Positions 43,740 to 52,876 of a DNA stretch of 64,000 bases are shown piece by piece. The stretch comes from JABSOG01 sp965277695. GTDB lineage: Bacteria; Pseudomonadota; Gammaproteobacteria; Enterobacterales; Alteromonadaceae. The stretch is from assembly GCA_965277695.1 (NCBI GenBank), contig CBDIDQ010000033.1, positions 124,001 to 188,000 of the forward strand. Reading direction: 5' to 3'. The notes below the pieces were generated by a model. That model searched no databases, had not been told where the DNA came from, and worked only from the letters and a program-made list of their open reading frames with translations. Position 1 is the stretch's first letter. Every line of letters starts with the position of its first letter. A program made the translations under genes and the position numbers.

Positions 43740-44336
43740 TTAGAAGACAACACCAGACAATACTATCCTAGTTTATGGCACACTTTCATCCATGAAGCCC
43801 TGCAACATCGTACATCCTGTACTCACCTCAGCGAACTGCGAGCAGCAAGTATGTGCTCGGTTCCGCTTCGCCTCCGTGGTCAAAATGCTTTTGATTTTAA
43901 AGAACGAAGCGCTCCAATGACCCTGAAAGCCCATAGCCTTAGAAGACAACACCAGACAATACTATCCTAGTTTATGGCACACTTTCATCCATGAAGCCCT
44001 GCAACATCGTACATCCTGTACTCACCTCAGCGAACTGCGAGCAGCAAGTATGTGCTCGGTTCCGCTTCGCCTCCGTGGTCAAAATGCTTTTGATTTTAAA
44101 GAACGAAGCGCTCCAATGACCCTGAAAGCCCATCGCCTTAGAAGACAACACCAGACAATACTATCCTAGTTTATGGCACACTTTCATCCATGAAGCCCTG
44201 CAACATCGTACATCCTGTACTCACCTCAGCGAACTGCGAGCAGCAAGTATGTGCTCGGTTCCGCTTCGCCTCCGTGGTCAAAATGCTTTTGATTTTAAAG
44301 AACGAAGCGCTCCAATGACCCTGAAAGCCCATCGGC
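43740..44336. repeat. 199-bp unit in three tandem copies
   Basis: The unit begins TTAGAAGACAACACCAGACA at 43740, 43939 and 44138, a period of 199 bases, and the three copies are almost identical. Each unit ends with the right half of the ACGGAG palindrome (GCCTCCGTGGTC through GAACGAAGCGCTCC to AAAGCCCAT). The IS sits at the left junction. Chance open frames run through it, but no real gene was seen between 43568 and 44360. The 172 bases inside the IS after the transposase stop are its non-coding right end. Confidence 0.93.
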
Positions 44337-44360
44337 GGATATAACGGTAGTGAGATAGCT

Positions 44361-45002
44361 TCACAAAAAATCTCGAACAACCGTCTGTAACGCAGGCACC
44401 ACTTCGGCATCGAACCATTTATTACGCGCCAGCCAAATACCATTGCGCGGCGAAGGGTGGGGCAGCGGAAAGTAACCTTGGGGCAGATAGTTATCAAAAG
44501 CTTTAACCGTGTCTGTTAAGGTTCTTTTTTTGCTTTTTGCCAGATAGAGGTTTTGTGCATATTGGCCAATTAACAGGGTCAGTTGAACATCGGGCATCAG
44601 TGCCAATAGTTTCTCATGCCAGGTTTGGGCGCAAATTTTCGGCGGCGGTAAATCACCGCTTTTGCCTTTGCCCGGGTAACATAATCCCGCTGGCAAAATG
44701 GCAATATCTGGGGAGTGGTAAAATTGCTCCCGATTGACGGTTAACCAATTTCTTAATCGATCACCGCTAGGGTCATTCCACGGGATATTGGTTTTATGTA
44801 CTTTGCTGCCCGGTGCTTGGCCGATGATCAGCAGTTTAGCGGTTGATTTTATGGTAAAAACGGGATTGGGTTCGAGAAAATCCTGACATAACCGACAACT
44901 CTTGGCGGCAGTGATAGTTTGCTCAAATTGTGTAATTAACTGAGAATTCAAAAGTGCGCTTCTGCTTGAATAAGATCTTGATATTATTATACTAGTGTTC
45001 AT
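44361..45002 (-). CDS. Uracil-DNA glycosylase family protein
   Basis: A 213-residue protein of the small uracil-DNA-glycosylase superfamily. C36-x2-C39 (SCRLCQ) suggests part of an iron-sulfur site; LLIIGQAPGSKVHKTNIPW (about 57-75) is motif I with GQAPG; ILPAGLCYPGKGKSGDLPPP and LIGQYAQNLYL follow; LPHPSPRNGIWLARN is motif II. This form is often named uracil-DNA glycosylase family protein without proof of activity. The start may be later than the first ATG. It ends 25 bases beyond the tandem repeats. Confidence 0.85.
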   Translation of the reverse strand: MNTSIIISRSYSSRSALLNSQLITQFEQTITAAKSCRLCQDFLEPNPVFTIKSTAKLLIIGQAPGSKVHKTNIPWNDPSGDRLRNWLTVNREQFYHSPDIAILPAGLCYPGKGKSGDLPPPKICAQTWHEKLLALMPDVQLTLLIGQYAQNLYLAKSKKRTLTDTVKAFDNYLPQGYFPLPHPSPRNGIWLARNKWFDAEVVPALQTVVRDFL

Positions 45003-45065
45003 AGCGTAATTAAAATCGGCTCTGTCAATCAGGCCGATGCAATCAGGGATAAAAGGAATGGTTAA

Positions 45066-47153
45066 TTGAGTTCGGGTGCTTATTACCTTATTGACGGTAA
45101 AGTGAAGTTCTATTTTAACCAGTCACAACAATTTCTCCAAGTTGGAGAGGAAACCCTGCCGCTGCAACGTCGCGAAGCACAAACCCTGCAATTCATTCTC
45201 GATAATCAACAAGATAGTATCAAAGCCGACGCCATTGCGGTTTATTTGTGGGGCGAAGGGCCAGTCAATGATGATTACACTAATAAAAAAAGCCAAGCGA
45301 TCACTCATGTTTCAAGAATTCGCAAACGTTTAGAGCAACTCGGATTAGATAATCGCTGGCTCGAAACTCAAGGCGGACAAGGTTACAAAGTCAGTTGCAG
45401 TGCTGAATTTATTGATAATGAAGAACAGCGAATTGAAGCATTACGCCACGAAGCAGAACGTCAATGGCGACAAAAGTGGTTTAAAATCATCAAACATAGT
45501 GGCCTGTCTGCGTTGCTGACAGCAGCGGTGTTTGTGGCGATTTATGTGGTGGTAACCAAACCACCCATTACTCTGAGCAACGTGGTGCAGTTGCAAAAGT
45601 TGACTGGGGTTTCTATTGCCCCCCGTTATTCTCCCAGTGCCGATGCTATTGCTTTTTCGTACCAAACCAACAACGACAACGCTAAAATCTATCTTAAAGT
45701 CGATTCAGATATTAATTATCGGGCGTTGACCAGCGGACACTTCGATCAATCTCCGGCATTTTCTCCGTCCGGCAGACAACTGGCTTATCAACGCCGGACA
45801 GTACAAGGCGAATGCGAAATTCGTCTGTTGAGATTGGATCAAGATCACAATAAAGTCGGATCAGAAACTAAAGTTGCCCAGTGTAGTACCAGTGGTTATC
45901 TGTCGAGTATCGAATGGCTGACAGAAGATCGCTTGCTGTTCACTGACAAGATGCCACAAACCGGGCTGTCAGGGATTTATCAAGTGGATTTGGGCAACGG
46001 CGACCAATCAGTTTATCTGGCAATTGATGATCCGCAATATTATGGTGTCGGTTACTATTACATGATTTATGACCCGAATTCTGCGGCGCTTTATGTGCTT
46101 GATGGTGAAGAATGGTCAAAGACTAATATTTATCGTTTCAGTCAAGATAAGGTCAAAACTAAAATCACCACTATTGTCGATTCACTCAGGAGCATCGCTA
46201 TTTTGGGCGATAGCCTGTTATTTAAAGATTTAGATAATCAGCTTAAAACCTTGTCGTTGGCCGATCCTCAAGTGGTTAACCGGGTGTACTCGGACCCATT
46301 AAATCCAATTGATTCACCGGTGGTTAATAGCAGTCAAACCAAAGTGGCGTTTGTTGCTGGTGAATATTATCAAAGCCGTATTCGTACTTTATCCCTTAGC
46401 ACCGGAATTGATGCTGAAATCATTTCATCGACCTTTAAATTAAGATTGCCTAAAGCCAGTAAAGATGAAGTATTAGTGACTTCAAGAGAATCGGGCATCA
46501 ATCAGATTTATGCTTATCAAAACAATGTTCGTCAGCAATTGACGGATTTTAATATTAATCAAAAAATCGTTAATTTTGCCAGCTCCACGGATAAAAAGTG
46601 GCTGGCAATTAACTTCACTGATGGTACTACTTTGTATAAAAGAAATCAGCGAGGGCTGACTGAAGTGAAGCGTTTTGAGTTGCTGTCTTATCCTGATTTT
46701 TCAGCCAATGGCAAGCGACTGTTATTGTCAGACCTGGTGGGCGACGACGGACCGACAGTGATTGAATATGATTTGGCGAGTTACGCCACCAGCAAGGAAA
46801 TTGAGCCAACTCATATCCGGTTGAAAAAATCTAAGTTTGCGGTTTACCATCAGTTGGGGATTATTTATGTGCCAGCGGATAAACCGGGTGTCTACTTACT
46901 GACCCGAAATAGTGACGAAGTGATCAGCGAAGATGTGTCTCCCACCACGCCAGAAGGTTTTGGTTTGTCAGATACTCATCTATATGTTGCTGGTCGAGAA
47001 GGGAAGATGGTTAACGTTGATTTGTCATCTGGCCAATTAACGGTGATGCCCGATCACTTATATGGTGTTTTTTCGATTTACCAAGATCAATTGTTCTATA
47101 TTGCCGAAGCACTCGGTCACACAGATATTGTCGTTGGCAATATTGTCCGTTAG
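45066..47153 (+). CDS. CadC-like transmembrane transcriptional regulator with TolB/WD40-like sensor
   Basis: A 695-residue one-component regulator. The N-terminal OmpR/CadC-type winged helix (about 1-110) reads LPLQRREAQTLQFILDN, AVYLWGEGPVNDDYTNKKSQAITHVSRIRKRLEQL, and WLETQGGQGYKV; one membrane helix follows (about 146-166, SGLSALLTAAVFVAIYVVV); the periplasmic part is a beta-propeller of TolB-like repeats (SGHFDQSPAFSPSGRQLAYQ is the clearest unit). The start is TTG at 45066 with AAAAGGA upstream, since the nearest ATG in that region runs into a stop. It would sense an envelope signal and bind DNA from the membrane; target unknown, the small secreted gene downstream being a candidate. Confidence 0.88.
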   Translation: MSSGAYYLIDGKVKFYFNQSQQFLQVGEETLPLQRREAQTLQFILDNQQDSIKADAIAVYLWGEGPVNDDYTNKKSQAITHVSRIRKRLEQLGLDNRWLETQGGQGYKVSCSAEFIDNEEQRIEALRHEAERQWRQKWFKIIKHSGLSALLTAAVFVAIYVVVTKPPITLSNVVQLQKLTGVSIAPRYSPSADAIAFSYQTNNDNAKIYLKVDSDINYRALTSGHFDQSPAFSPSGRQLAYQRRTVQGECEIRLLRLDQDHNKVGSETKVAQCSTSGYLSSIEWLTEDRLLFTDKMPQTGLSGIYQVDLGNGDQSVYLAIDDPQYYGVGYYYMIYDPNSAALYVLDGEEWSKTNIYRFSQDKVKTKITTIVDSLRSIAILGDSLLFKDLDNQLKTLSLADPQVVNRVYSDPLNPIDSPVVNSSQTKVAFVAGEYYQSRIRTLSLSTGIDAEIISSTFKLRLPKASKDEVLVTSRESGINQIYAYQNNVRQQLTDFNINQKIVNFASSTDKKWLAINFTDGTTLYKRNQRGLTEVKRFELLSYPDFSANGKRLLLSDLVGDDGPTVIEYDLASYATSKEIEPTHIRLKKSKFAVYHQLGIIYVPADKPGVYLLTRNSDEVISEDVSPTTPEGFGLSDTHLYVAGREGKMVNVDLSSGQLTVMPDHLYGVFSIYQDQLFYIAEALGHTDIVVGNIVR

Positions 47154-47420
47154 AAAACGCCTTTTAAATCCTACCGATTTTACTTCAACGTAGCAAAACG
47201 CAAATTAACCTACGATCTACTGTTTTTATAAAATCCTTATATTTCAAAAACATAGCATAATATCATCAATGATATTAGGCGATCCTATGCGGGTATATTT
47301 AAAGCTATCCAATGCAATTTCATTTTGCGAATCAATTCTTTCATATTTTGTCGGGTCAGCAGCGCAACCAACCTGCTGATTGATGCTGCTGTATTAACTC
47401 ATCCAGCGAGCGTCAGAAGG

Positions 47421-47463
47421 GAGCTGCATTCTGGATGAATTGCAGCTCCATTTTCTTTTTAAG
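47421..47463 (+). terminator. Terminator-like hairpin in a gene leader
   Basis: GGAGCTGCA (47421-47429) pairs with TGCAGCTCC (47442-47450), followed by ATTTTCTTTTT. It lies only 25 bases upstream of the small gene at 47488, within the 334-base gap 47154-47487, so it could end a leader RNA or a small RNA, or attenuate the gene. Confidence 0.65.
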
Positions 47464-47487
47464 TTTTAATTTACCCAGGACATTTGT

Positions 47488-47688
47488 ATGAAACTCAAAC
47501 AACTGATTATCGTTGTTGCTATGGTGCTTCCGTTTACAACTATAGCTACCGAGCATTGGACAGTAAAAACCACAAAAGCGTCAACAACTAAAAAATCAAC
47601 GCTTGCTACTGATAAAAAAACCGACAGGCAGAAGGCATTAATCAAGGTATTAATTGTGCCCTGCGAACCCTACCCACTGTGTACTTAA
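47488..47688 (+). CDS. Small secreted peptide
   Basis: A 66-residue peptide with a clear signal sequence (KLKQLIIVVAMVLPFTTIAT), a Thr/Lys-rich middle (TTKASTTKKSTLATDKKTDRQK) and a short end with two cysteines (VPCEPYPLCT) that could form a disulfide loop. An AGGA ribosome site stands nine bases before the ATG. It has a terminator on each side, so it is probably made from its own regulated transcript. No family is recognised; a short exported peptide, possibly a signal or an envelope-active one, is all I can say. Confidence 0.6.
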   Translation: MKLKQLIIVVAMVLPFTTIATEHWTVKTTKASTTKKSTLATDKKTDRQKALIKVLIVPCEPYPLCT

Positions 47689-47703
47689 TAAAAACCAAAC
47701 ACA

Positions 47704-47728
47704 AAGGCGCGACAACTGTCGCGCTTTT
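47704..47728. terminator. Bidirectional terminator
   Basis: GCGCGACA (47707-47714) and TGTCGCGC (47717-47724) form a tight hairpin with AAA before and TTTT after, between the plus-strand peptide gene and the minus-strand gene ending at 47744, so it can serve both. Confidence 0.85.
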
Positions 47729-47743
47729 GTTGTATGAGCCGTG

Positions 47744-48694
47744 TTAATTAAATTGCGCCAGCTGCTTGAGGTTATCCAGTCGAATGGTAACGCTATCAGT
47801 GAATAACTTAACTCGATCACCAACCTTGTCAATATGCTTAATTGCAGGCAATGCGGACTGGCCTGTGGATAGGCCAAAATTGTTATGTGACAACTTATAT
47901 CCCTTGGCGATAAATTGTTGTTTTTTCTCATCATAAACCACATCAACCAATTGGGTACTGGTGGCTGTTGCTACCGTGGCAAAAATAAACGCATCCTCTT
48001 GATACCAATAATAGCTGCCCTGAACAGCGACATTTTCTGAGGTTTTTGTTGCGGTCGGGTTAATCCAACCATAATCGTCTTTATTGTGATCACCCAAAGG
48101 ATACACTGGCAGACCGGCATTCTTCGATTGTTTGGCTAATGTCACCCGTGAGCGACGTAACCATTTTTGATGGTTGAGGGTACGATTATCTTTGGCAGAC
48201 TTGGTGACGTCATAAACCAGTGAAACCCCCGCTGGCGTACCATGTTTAGATTTTTCATTGCGGTAAGTCCAGTGTTTATAAACAATGAAACGGCCACTGG
48301 GCGAAATCGCCGCGTGAGTGGTCTTAAAGTAGTCAATTACCTCACCGCTGTCTTTATCGAGTATTAGCAGGTTATCTGTTTTTTGATGCCTTAAAATCAA
48401 CGTGAGGCGGTTTTTATAGATATTGGCATCAATCATGCCGTCATCAAGAAAAATCTTGTGGCTGTGACTGGGATTGACATCCTGTTTATCGAGATACACT
48501 TTAACCTGAGTCAGACCCGCAGGTTGATTGGTACGGATGTAGGTGATTTTGGCGGTGTTTTCGGCATTGCTAATATAGAGCTTTTTAACGGCATTGCTAA
48601 CAGACCTTTTAGCGGTAAGCATGTTGTTATCACTAGCAGTGACTAGTGCGCTAAAAAATAGACAAAAAATGATTAAGGGTAAAGCGGATTTCAT
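47744..48694 (-). CDS. Secreted hypothetical protein
   Basis: A 316-residue exported protein: signal peptide KSALPLIIFCLFFSALVTA, then a mature part with mostly beta-type segments (LILDKDSGEVIDYFKTTHAAISPSGRFIVYKHWTY, LVYDVTKSAKDNRT, VYDEKKQQFIAKGYKL). The ISPSGRFIVY segment hints at a single TolB/propeller-like strand set. No catalytic motif is seen. It stands alone with a terminator behind it. Not recognised. Confidence 0.65.
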   Translation of the reverse strand: MKSALPLIIFCLFFSALVTASDNNMLTAKRSVSNAVKKLYISNAENTAKITYIRTNQPAGLTQVKVYLDKQDVNPSHSHKIFLDDGMIDANIYKNRLTLILRHQKTDNLLILDKDSGEVIDYFKTTHAAISPSGRFIVYKHWTYRNEKSKHGTPAGVSLVYDVTKSAKDNRTLNHQKWLRRSRVTLAKQSKNAGLPVYPLGDHNKDDYGWINPTATKTSENVAVQGSYYWYQEDAFIFATVATATSTQLVDVVYDEKKQQFIAKGYKLSHNNFGLSTGQSALPAIKHIDKVGDRVKLFTDSVTIRLDNLKQLAQFN

Positions 48695-48776
48695 ATGCAG
48701 GCTCCTCAGAAATTGAGGGCTTAAAATACCGTAGAATGAAGGTTTTGTCTAACTTCGAGAAGGGAAAGAGAGTGTA

Positions 48777-48800
48777 AATGTAACCTTCCTTGGTTACATT
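48777..48800. terminator. Hairpin after the first EF-hand gene
   Basis: AATGTAACC and GGTTACATT form a 9-bp stem with a 6-base loop, 26 bases past the stop of the minus-strand EF-hand gene. There is no T-run on the minus strand; TTGTTTT follows on the plus strand. Confidence 0.5.
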
Positions 48801-48825
48801 GTTTTAGGGTGTTCAGTGTTGGCGG

Positions 48826-50286
48826 TTATTTACCTGCTTCTGATTCTGCTAGTTGCAGGTCACGGATACGTTCGCCGTCCATGTTTTTCCAATTGCCGTT
48901 AATTACCCAAGCACGCTGACTGTTAGCAAAGCGCGGCACAATCAGACCATCATTGATTTCACGTTGAATGATAACGCGATCAAACACAGTGGCAGGGAAG
49001 TACAAACGTTCGTTTGACTGACCGCCGTCTGAGGTGCCATTGATATCTAACTCTTCAAATGACAATACGTCATCGTCGTTGGTATCAATCAATGAATACT
49101 CATAAGGTAGCGACAGATACAAGCGAGTTTGCAGGTTGTTTTCTTCAGGGTGGAAAGAAGCTCGACGCATAAATACATCACGGTGAATTTCTTCGGTTAA
49201 ACCACTAGGCACAGAGCGTAGACGGAACTCCAACTCTTTCATGTCAATGGTGTCAAAGCGGTCGGTATCACGTGGATCATCCGGATTATCACCATAAATT
49301 TTTGGATCATTATCCGTTTTGCCCAAAGGTCCTGAGCCTGGCACGATTGAGTGGTAATGACCCAAAACGCCAGCGTCATATGAACCTAAAGGCGGATGAA
49401 GCGCTGGTACCCCACCAGCGAAAGGAAACTCCTGGTGAGGGAATACCATGTTGGTTTCTGGTCTGAGTTCAAAGAAGTGATGCGCATCTGTCATTTGCAT
49501 CGAGTTGAAGGTACCAGAAGTTAACGGGAAGGTCACCAAGTTGTTAACATCATTTGGCCAAACATCATTAGGTCCCGGATAACGAGGGTCAACCCCACCT
49601 TTAGTGAATACATGGCCAGCAACGGCGTTATAACCGGTGCCTTGTGCGGCTAAAATGGCTGCATCTTCAGGCGTTATGGTACCATACTGAGCGTGACCAT
49701 TTGGACGAGCCGGTGCGGTTGGTGGGATTTTGGTGGTATACATTAATGTCATTTCATACCAGCCAGCTTCACTTTTAGCATTACGCAGACCAGCAACATC
49801 TAGATAAACACCAATATGCGAGCGCGGATCATTCGGATCGCTGGTGACACCAGGCTTGTCTAACACCACCATTCGGGCTAAACCAACAGTGTTGGCATCA
49901 GCGGCAGTCAGTTCTGAATTTTCATTGATGCCGGGAATGTTTCGAGTAAATATATTAGGTTGAAAATTATTGTTATCCAATACAGCATAGCGGAAAACGG
50001 ATTCGACTGCGTTGTTTTCATAAATATCTTGAGGGTCATAAGTATGCGGGCGACTACGCATAGTCTGTAATGTTTCCCTCATTTCTGTGTTTAATTTGCC
50101 TAATTTAGCGGCTTTTGCTTCGCCCTTGGTTAATTTTGCGCTTTCTGTTTGCGCACCTGGTTTTGAAATTGCCTGTGTAGCACCACCAAACCAAAGTCCC
50201 AGGGTCAAAACAGAAAGTCCTACACCACCGAGCATGACACCTTTTAATGTCTTGCTGGTCGCTGAGTTGGGATTCTGAGTGTTCAT
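48826..50286 (-). CDS. EF-hand-containing exported protein, paralogue 1
   Basis: A 486-residue protein of unknown family. A hydrophobic segment (GVMLGGVGLSVLTLGLWFGGA, about residues 16-36) acts as signal or anchor, followed by an Ala/Lys-rich linker. The central region has repeated Asp/Asn/Pro-rich loops, e.g. VTSDPNDPRSHIGVYLDVAGL and GSGPLGKTDNDPKIYGDNP. Near residue 410 LIDTNDDDVLSFEELDING fits an EF-hand calcium loop (Asp1, Asn3, Asp5, Ser9, Glu12). It is the close paralogue of the gene at 50984-52435, with most of the sequence identical by eye, so a tandem duplication made them. Function unknown; calcium-dependent envelope or surface role is inference. Confidence 0.75.
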   Translation of the reverse strand: MNTQNPNSATSKTLKGVMLGGVGLSVLTLGLWFGGATQAISKPGAQTESAKLTKGEAKAAKLGKLNTEMRETLQTMRSRPHTYDPQDIYENNAVESVFRYAVLDNNNFQPNIFTRNIPGINENSELTAADANTVGLARMVVLDKPGVTSDPNDPRSHIGVYLDVAGLRNAKSEAGWYEMTLMYTTKIPPTAPARPNGHAQYGTITPEDAAILAAQGTGYNAVAGHVFTKGGVDPRYPGPNDVWPNDVNNLVTFPLTSGTFNSMQMTDAHHFFELRPETNMVFPHQEFPFAGGVPALHPPLGSYDAGVLGHYHSIVPGSGPLGKTDNDPKIYGDNPDDPRDTDRFDTIDMKELEFRLRSVPSGLTEEIHRDVFMRRASFHPEENNLQTRLYLSLPYEYSLIDTNDDDVLSFEELDINGTSDGGQSNERLYFPATVFDRVIIQREINDGLIVPRFANSQRAWVINGNWKNMDGERIRDLQLAESEAGK

Positions 50287-50767
50287 ATGTATTCCTGCAA
50301 TATTTGAGTGAAAAAGTGAGTTTGCCTGATTTCTTCGCTTAACTGATGGGTCGCTAATTCGCGTTTTACCTCGTCAATCAAAATCAAGTTAACTCAAACC
50401 GATTTTTACTATTTTTTGCTTTATCCGTTGTAAAAATGAATAACAACCCCTCTCTATCCTTGTTAAAACCACTCTAATTTCGCTGGTATTATTTATTTCG
50501 GCAGACGGATACGCAATGCCTGTTTAAGACACAAACGTAAAAAAAAGGTTAGTTTATGATTTCAGATCTTGTCAATGTTTTGCATTTAAAAATTGTACCT
50601 TGAAGCATTGTTTTATAACGGCTGAACGGGAACTCAAGCAAAAAACCTATACGCCATATGGATTAAAAAACTCAGTAAAATCAATTATAACAGTGATTTA
50701 AATTTGAATTCAGAAACGCTTAAATGATGCACATACAAAGGTGAAAAAAAAACAAGAAATTGTCATT

Positions 50768-50788
50768 ATTATTTTTCTGAACATTCGG
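50768..50788 (-). promoter_or_regulatory. Conserved distal element upstream of EF-hand paralogue 1
   Basis: A 21-bp sequence with core TTTCTGAACATTCGG lies 482 bases before the ATG at 50286 and is identical at 52856-52876, 421 bases before paralogue 2. The part CTGAACATTCGG resembles the GST operator CTGAACGTTCAG. The 697-base gap 50287-50983 is otherwise AT-rich leader sequence, with some further similarity to the other leader (TTGAGT...AAAA near the ATG, TATCCTTGTTAAAA further up). Confidence 0.6.
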
Positions 50789-50910
50789 ACTGAATTATTA
50801 AGGGGACGTAATTGGCGATGTTTTAACCGGGTTTAGTTATTTTGGCTGGGTGGCGGTTTAGCCGAGTTTGGGGGGGTTTTGTTTTGTTGCCATTGCGGTG
50901 TATCAAAGAC

Positions 50911-50935
50911 AAAAAAACCCGGACAGTGCCGGGCT
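50911..50935 (-). terminator. Intrinsic terminator of EF-hand paralogue 2
   Basis: Read on the minus strand, GCCCGG-CACTGT-CCGGGT makes a GC-rich stem followed by seven T (50917-50911). It lies 49 bases past the stop at 50984. Confidence 0.85.
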
Positions 50936-50983
50936 TTCTAATAATTAAGAGTTAATTAAGAGTTAATAATGAAGAGTTAACGA

Positions 50984-52435
50984 TTAATTAGACTCAGATA
51001 TTTCTAACAAAGTATCACGTATACGTTTACCAGTCATGTCTTTGATATCACCGTTGATGACCCAAGCACGTTGACTGTTGGCGAAACGTGGCACAACTAA
51101 ACCATCATTGATTTCACGTTGAACGATCAAACGGTCAAACTCGGTGATTGGGAAGTACAAACGTTCGTTTGACTGACCGCCATCAGAAGTGCCGTTGATA
51201 TCTAGCTCGTCAAAAGACAATACACCATCGTCATTAGTATCAATCAGTGCATATTCATAAGCTAGTGCCAAGTATAAACGACGCTCAAGGTTGTTCTCTT
51301 CCGGGTGGAAAGAAGCACGACGGATGAATACATCACGGTGAATCTCTTCTGTCAGACCACTTGGTACTGAACGTAGGCGGAATTCTTTCTCGTCTAGAGC
51401 AACAGCGGTGAAACGATCCGGATCACGTGGGTCATCTGGGTTGTCACCATATACATGTGGGTCATTGTCATTGATGCCCAAAGGACCAGAACCTGGTACG
51501 ATTGACAAGAAGTGACCTAAAGTACCCGCAGCATATGAACCTTCTGGTGGATGAAGTGCTGGAACACCACCGGCAAATGGGAATTCCTGATGTGGAAATA
51601 CCATGTTGGTTTCTGGACGGAATTCAAAGAAGTGATGCGCATCATCCATTTGTAAAGCGTTAAACGTACCCGCTGTTACTGGGAAAGTAACAAGGTTGTT
51701 TACGTCATACGGCCATTCATCACCCGGAGCTGGGTAACGTGGTGCAACACCACCTTTAGTGAATACGTGACCTGGCGTGGCGTTGTAACCTTCACCTTGA
51801 GCAGCCATGATAGCGTGATCTTCTGGCGTCATGAAACCAAACTTGGCATGGCCATCAGGACGGGCTTCGGCGATTGGTGGAATTCTAGTGGTATACATTA
51901 GGGTCATTTCGTACCAACCCGCTTCACCTTTAATAGTTTTCAAACCTGAAACATCAAGGTAAACACCAACGTGTGAACGTGGATCACTTGGATCGTTAGT
52001 GACACCCGGTTTATCCAAAGCCACCATTCGTGCTATGCCGACGGTGTTGGCATCGCCACCAGTTAATTCAGCCGTCTCGTTGATACCAGCGATATGACCA
52101 GTAAAAACATTAGGTTGGAAAGTATGATTGTTTAGAGTCGCATAACGAGTCATGCTGTCTACTGAGTTGTTGCGGAAAATATTTTGCGGATCGTAAGTAT
52201 GTGTACGAGAGCGCATAACTTGCAGCGTATCTCTTAGCTCGGTGTTTAATTTACCTAGCTTAGCAGCCTCTATAGCGGCAATTTTTGCCTCAGGTTGAGC
52301 ATCTACTTTTGGCGAAATGGCTTGAGCGGCTCCGCCGAACCAAAGCCCCAAAGTTAAAACAGAAAGGCCAAGGCCGCCTGCGGTTACCGTCTTTAACGTT
52401 TTTCTTGTATTCGAACTAGGGTTTTGATTATTCAT
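50984..52435 (-). CDS. EF-hand-containing exported protein, paralogue 2
   Basis: A 483-residue paralogue of the protein at 48826-50286. It has the same hydrophobic N-terminal segment (VTAGGLGLSVLTLGLWFGGAA), the same DPQNIFRNNSVDSMTRYATL start of the mature part, the shared HHFFEFRPETNMVFPHQEFP and GGVPALHPPEGSY stretches, and the EF-hand loop LIDTNDDGVLSFDELDING, here with the canonical Gly at position 6. Both end with QRAWVINGD/N and RIRD. It has its own terminator and its own long leader, so the two copies are separate transcripts. No named family recognised. Confidence 0.75.
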   Translation of the reverse strand: MNNQNPSSNTRKTLKTVTAGGLGLSVLTLGLWFGGAAQAISPKVDAQPEAKIAAIEAAKLGKLNTELRDTLQVMRSRTHTYDPQNIFRNNSVDSMTRYATLNNHTFQPNVFTGHIAGINETAELTGGDANTVGIARMVALDKPGVTNDPSDPRSHVGVYLDVSGLKTIKGEAGWYEMTLMYTTRIPPIAEARPDGHAKFGFMTPEDHAIMAAQGEGYNATPGHVFTKGGVAPRYPAPGDEWPYDVNNLVTFPVTAGTFNALQMDDAHHFFEFRPETNMVFPHQEFPFAGGVPALHPPEGSYAAGTLGHFLSIVPGSGPLGINDNDPHVYGDNPDDPRDPDRFTAVALDEKEFRLRSVPSGLTEEIHRDVFIRRASFHPEENNLERRLYLALAYEYALIDTNDDGVLSFDELDINGTSDGGQSNERLYFPITEFDRLIVQREINDGLVVPRFANSQRAWVINGDIKDMTGKRIRDTLLEISESN

Positions 52436-52855
52436 ACTATTTCCTAAAAAAATAATTGAGTTAAAAAATGAGCTAACTAATTGCTAAATCCAATCGCATT
52501 TTGCTATTTATACTTGGTCAGAAAATGACCTCTCACCAATCCTGTCCTTGTTACAATTACTCAATCCAGTTTACAAAAACTCATTTTCATAATGCTATCC
52601 ATTGTGCGGTTTAGGCAACAAATGTTGAAGGCATGTTAATGTATGCCCTTTGATGATGTCAATGCAGTTAATTTAAGCGGGTGCCAAGATAAATGGGACC
52701 GAAGTTGCTTTGTGGGAATTAAATGGGTTTTTAGAAGCCGACCTAAATTAATTAAAAACTTGTTATAAATCAATGATTAAGATGCATTTTTCAACAATTA
52801 AAAAAAGCCGAAAAAAGACAAATTTAACAGGTAAAAAAAGCTTAAAAAAAATGAA

Positions 52856-52876
52856 ATTATTTTTCTGAACATTCGG
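52856..52876 (-). promoter_or_regulatory. Conserved distal element upstream of EF-hand paralogue 2
   Basis: Second copy of the 21-bp element described for 50768-50788, in the 808-base gap 52436-53243. Both copies follow an A-rich tract beginning GGTRAAAAAAA. The rest of the gap has only chance open frames (one of 93 codons at 52763-53044 on the minus strand, AT-driven). Confidence 0.6.

Noticed and set aside
43710..43970. 86-codon frame at the end of the IS
   Set aside because: It crosses the IS end into the tandem repeat; not a gene.
43740..44336. CRISPR array
   Set aside because: The repeats are 199 bp, contiguous and without unique spacers; this is a tandem duplication.
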